DNA of 32,046 nucleotides from an uncultured bacterium (lineage in GTDB: Bacteria > Patescibacteriota > Minisyncoccia > Phycocordibacterales > CAIZLB01). The translations under genes were made by a program, and so were the position numbers. The notes beneath the pieces are model-generated. The model made no database searches and was not told where the DNA came from. It saw only the letters and a list, made by a program, of their open reading frames with translations. The stretch lies in NCBI GenBank assembly GCA_903952785.1, contig CAJBHC010000064.1:1-32046 (forward strand), given 5' to 3'. This document shows positions 30,877-32,046 of this stretch, piece by piece (within the stretch, counting starts at the first letter, position 1; each line of letters opens with the position of its first letter).

Positions 30877-31506
30877 TTACGGACCAAGAGGAAAAGCGTA
30901 AGGGCTATCGAACGGCGGTTGATAACTCAAACAACTGTAAACCAACACGAACGCAAAAAGAAGTAAGAGCGTATGTTCGACAGGGTGTCGCCATATTTCT
31001 GTCACTGTTTCAAGAAGTTTTTTCAGTATTGGTTGAACGAACTGCCGTTTCTCAACTGGCGAATAAAACATTCTCCAAGTCGACGAGGCAACAAGCTCTC
31101 CTTTTTCTGTTTTCACTTCAATCAACCAGTCACAGTAGGCTCTACCTTTTTTTAGCGAACGGTTCGTCAAGGTGTATGAGTACTTATAGCACATACCGAG
31201 GTGAAGCGGTCGCTTCAACTCGACAGAACTATAACCCAGAGCGATTATCTCCGTGTCTTCGTCGATACGAAGGATTTTGTGAATCCCTGGTTTCGTTAAG
31301 GCAAGGACCAAGTCTCCACAACAAGCCAGACCTTTGAGGTTAGACCTATAACGCCAAGCAGTGAATGGATTGATGTGAACCTTGTTCCAGTCTCCAGTTG
31401 CGATTGCAAAAAGGATAAAACGAAAAAAGGACACGAACAATAAACCAGACTGCCAACGGAATCCAATCGGAAGACTGGAGATGTCAGATATGTTTTTAAG
31501 GTGCAT
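30877..31506 (-). CDS. MaoC-like hotdog protein with C-terminal anchor
   Basis: 209 residues from the ATG at 31506. A longer frame reaches 31596, but the promoter (31544-31572) lies inside it. FAIATGDWNKVHINPFTAW (about residues 33-51) matches the hydratase-2/MaoC signature (G-D-x-N-x-x-H), with Asp and His in the catalytic positions, followed by LKGLACCGDLVLAL, where the family usually has a conserved 'iAHG' phrase. The hotdog strands continue to SSTWRMFYSP. A C-terminal hydrophobic segment (about 178-196, HTLLLLFAFVLVYSCLSY) would tether it to the membrane. Family enzymes hydrate enoyl-CoA; the substrate here is unknown, and CPR cells usually lack fatty-acid pathways. Confidence 0.62.
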   Translation of the reverse strand: MHLKNISDISSLPIGFRWQSGLLFVSFFRFILFAIATGDWNKVHINPFTAWRYRSNLKGLACCGDLVLALTKPGIHKILRIDEDTEIIALGYSSVELKRPLHLGMCYKYSYTLTNRSLKKGRAYCDWLIEVKTEKGELVASSTWRMFYSPVEKRQFVQPILKKLLETVTEIWRHPVEHTLLLLFAFVLVYSCLSYQPPFDSPYAFPLGP

Positions 31507-31543
31507 TTGTGTAGCAGAGTTTTGCCCAGAATTAGGCGTAGAC

Positions 31544-31572
31544 ACATTAACACTAATTATACATGTCGTCAA
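31544..31572 (-). promoter_or_regulatory. Promoter of the MaoC-like gene
   Basis: Minus strand TTGACG (31567-31572), a 17-base spacer and TAATGT (31544-31549). The expected start of transcription is near 31537, about 30 bases before the ATG at 31506; upstream start codons are thereby excluded. Confidence 0.65.
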
Positions 31573-31604
31573 ATTATTTTTGAGCATGTTAGCCAAAAGA
31601 AAAA

Positions 31605-31626
31605 CCTCAAGCTCTTAAACCTGAGG
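31605..31626 (-). terminator. Terminator of rplU
   Basis: On the minus strand CCTCA pairs with TGAGG around a 12-base loop, followed by TTTTTCTTTT. It lies 30 bases past the rplU stop and close to the next promoter. Confidence 0.7.
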
Positions 31627-31655
31627 CTTCTATTGATATAAAACGCAAAGGCAGA

Positions 31656-32021
31656 CTACGCCACTGAAACAATCTTCACCTTAAAGAAAGGTTGTCTGTG
31701 TCCAAACTTCATAGATCTTGAACGAGACTTTTGCTTGTATCTCATTCCAACCACCTTAGGTGATCTACCAATCTCTACTATCTCCCCTACTACCTTAGCT
31801 CCAGTTATCATTGGTGCCCCAACAACTGTCTCAGTTCCATTATCCTTAAGAAGTACGTCTGTGAACTCTACCTTCTCTCCTACAGCGTGTTCTCCCTTAA
31901 GTATTTCCATACTGATAATAAGTCCTTCAGAAACTCTGTATTGTTTTGCCCCAGTTTTAATAACGGCAAAAGCCCCCTCTGAACTTGCGATTTTTGGTGA
32001 TATTTTATTAGTTATAGCCAT
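31656..32021 (-). CDS. rplU: Ribosomal protein L21 (bL21)
   Basis: 121 residues including an extra N-terminal stretch (about 1-15, MAITNKISPKIASSE). FAVIKTGAKQYRVSEG, VEFTDVLL, VGAPMITGAKVVGEI and the basic end RYKQKSRSRSMKFGHRQPFF then KVKI are the standard bL21 blocks. It binds 23S rRNA in the large subunit. A TATACT box lies ten bases before the ATG, suggesting a very short leader. It is not next to rpmA (9116, plus strand), its usual operon partner. Confidence 0.95.
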   Translation of the reverse strand: MAITNKISPKIASSEGAFAVIKTGAKQYRVSEGLIISMEILKGEHAVGEKVEFTDVLLKDNGTETVVGAPMITGAKVVGEIVEIGRSPKVVGMRYKQKSRSRSMKFGHRQPFFKVKIVSVA

Positions 32022-32046
32022 ATGGATGTAGAGTATACACTACGAG

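Noticed and set aside
1-32046. CRISPR array
   Set aside because: No regularly spaced short repeats with unique spacers; the only tandem repeats are the in-gene 132-bp units and the 25-bp pair.

Overview
The window looks like an AT-rich chromosome segment of a Candidate Phyla Radiation (Patescibacteria, Parcubacteria-like) bacterium. The support is a reduced set of core genes (lysS end, murG, gltX, rpmA, ddl, a short uvrC lacking the usual C-terminal part, dnaB, a recR with an inserted segment, rplU), secreted proteins of a CPR type (LytM peptidase behind a coiled coil, CAP protein, SLT-like transglycosylase, calcium-loop repeat protein), and almost no Shine-Dalgarno sites. The taxonomic call is an inference from gene character; no search could be run.

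Layout: 1-330 is the end of lysS and a tiny ORF. 380-511 is the first copy of a repeated hairpin element. 539-4829 is a plus-strand run: murG, gltX, a LytM peptidase and a small membrane protein. 5039-8954 holds minus-strand accessory genes separated by AT-rich gaps. 9116-11569 holds rpmA facing a CAP protein and a tandem-repeat surface protein. 11634-14310 holds two GC-richer secreted-protein units, one with an in-frame TAG. 14325-16820 holds a tiny membrane ORF, a REP-associated tyrosine transposase (RAYT) with a perfect inverted repeat, and a Pif1-type helicase. 16898-17814 holds a protein resembling the RNA polymerase alpha C-terminal domain and a small basic protein. 18026-18931 is a membrane protein with no normal start codon at its natural N-terminus. 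18982-22624 holds a lipoprotein, a beta-barrel-like protein, a metzincin-type protease and a second HExxH protein. 22675-23009 holds the second hairpin element, a tRNA-Ala fragment and tRNA-Ala(UGC). 23044-32021 returns to core genes (ddl, uvrC, dnaB, recR, rplU) interleaved with a large secreted protein, a membrane protein and a MaoC-like hotdog protein.

Two gene populations are visible. The AT-rich resident genes often start 6-9 bases after an extended -10 box of the form TGNTATAAT, so their mRNAs are probably leaderless. The second population is a set of GC-richer units, all on the minus strand. Most of them have their own -35/-10 promoter, a leader, one ORF and a strong hairpin terminator. 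Four share a motif (AATTCAA about 10 bases upstream of the -35), at least three share the leader word AGAAAGACAA, and two have near-identical terminator flanks. Their products are mostly exported. One looks like an outer-membrane beta-barrel, which does not fit a monoderm CPR cell. They read as laterally acquired, promoter-bearing cassettes.

The best candidate for something undescribed is the pair of hairpin elements at 380-511 and 22675-22790. Each has a 74-base core, 68 of 74 positions identical between copies, enclosed by long inverted arms whose sequences are unrelated between the copies.
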